64,000 nucleotides of DNA from Acinetobacter schindleri CIP 107287 (GTDB lineage Bacteria > Pseudomonadota > Gammaproteobacteria > Pseudomonadales > Moraxellaceae), in assembly GCF_000368625.1 (NCBI RefSeq), contig NZ_KB849574.1:558001-622000 (forward strand), read 5' to 3'. The notes beneath the pieces were generated by a model that did not search any database, was not told the origin of the DNA, and saw only the letters and a program-made list of their open reading frames with translations. The translations under genes and the position numbers were made by a program. How positions within the stretch are numbered: the first letter of the stretch is position 1; each line of letters begins with the position of its first letter. Shown piece after piece: positions 63,946 through 64,000 of this stretch.

Positions 63946-64000
63946 AAATAAGTCCTGCTTTGACTGAAAAATAATTGCGGCTCAGTATAGCAGAAGCCTC

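Noticed and set aside
1..64000. CRISPR array, prophage, insertion sequence, tRNA or rRNA
   Set aside because: I looked for regular spaced repeats, transposase or integrase genes and cloverleaf sequences and found none.

Overview
The window looks like chromosomal DNA of an Acinetobacter-type gammaproteobacterium (Moraxellaceae). I infer this from protein relationships and gene order: dapA-bamC-purC, yqiA-parE, serB beside an SMP_2-like gene, katB-ankB, DUF2798 and YrbL-type genes, and moderate G+C. It carries about 60 protein genes. I see no tRNA, rRNA, insertion sequence, prophage or CRISPR array. The right two-thirds is ordinary housekeeping DNA; the left third holds two specialised nitrogen-acquisition blocks.

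Block 1 (about 1-8300) encodes urate breakdown. hpxO makes 5-hydroxyisourate, uraH and uraD carry it to allantoin, puuE opens the ring, alc splits allantoate, and allA releases glyoxylate and a second urea. A UacT/PucK-type permease and a Tsx/OmpK-type porin supply uptake. I find a GG-N10-GC sigma-54-type promoter before uraD, ompK, hpxO and alc, and a weaker one before puuE, which suggests nitrogen-limitation control of the whole set.

Block 2 (about 9950-23500) is an amide/urea system: urtABCDE-type ABC transporter, then amiE (aliphatic amidase), amiB (ClpX-like AAA ATPase), fmdA (formamidase) and fmdB (zinc ribbon). Divergent to it lie a hybrid histidine kinase whose sensor half is an NCS1-type permease joined through a Cys-rich segment, and a LuxR-type response regulator. 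Both transcription starts of the block (before urtA and before amiE) carry the same palindrome, ATACG-N8-CGTAT, which I propose is the operator of that regulator. The classical amiC/amiR/amiS regulators of Pseudomonas are not here, nor are urease genes.

Right part: parE/yqiA, a lipase-like hydrolase, dsbB-gshA, DUF924, a lipoprotein, DUF445, argS and a SPOR protein, psd-rhodanese, pncB, katB-ankB (periplasmic catalase and its ankyrin partner), dtd, serB, a bile-acid-symporter-family protein, pncA, an MhpT-like MFS transporter, dapA-bamC-purC, two tandem yrbL paralogues, rarA, a PAS-GGDEF-EAL protein, murJ, ampD, nadC, a 40-residue lipoprotein and rph. Between the second yrbL and rarA there is a free-standing promoter, structured region and terminator that looks like an undescribed small RNA gene of about 135 nt. 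Many genes end in clear intrinsic terminators, listed individually.
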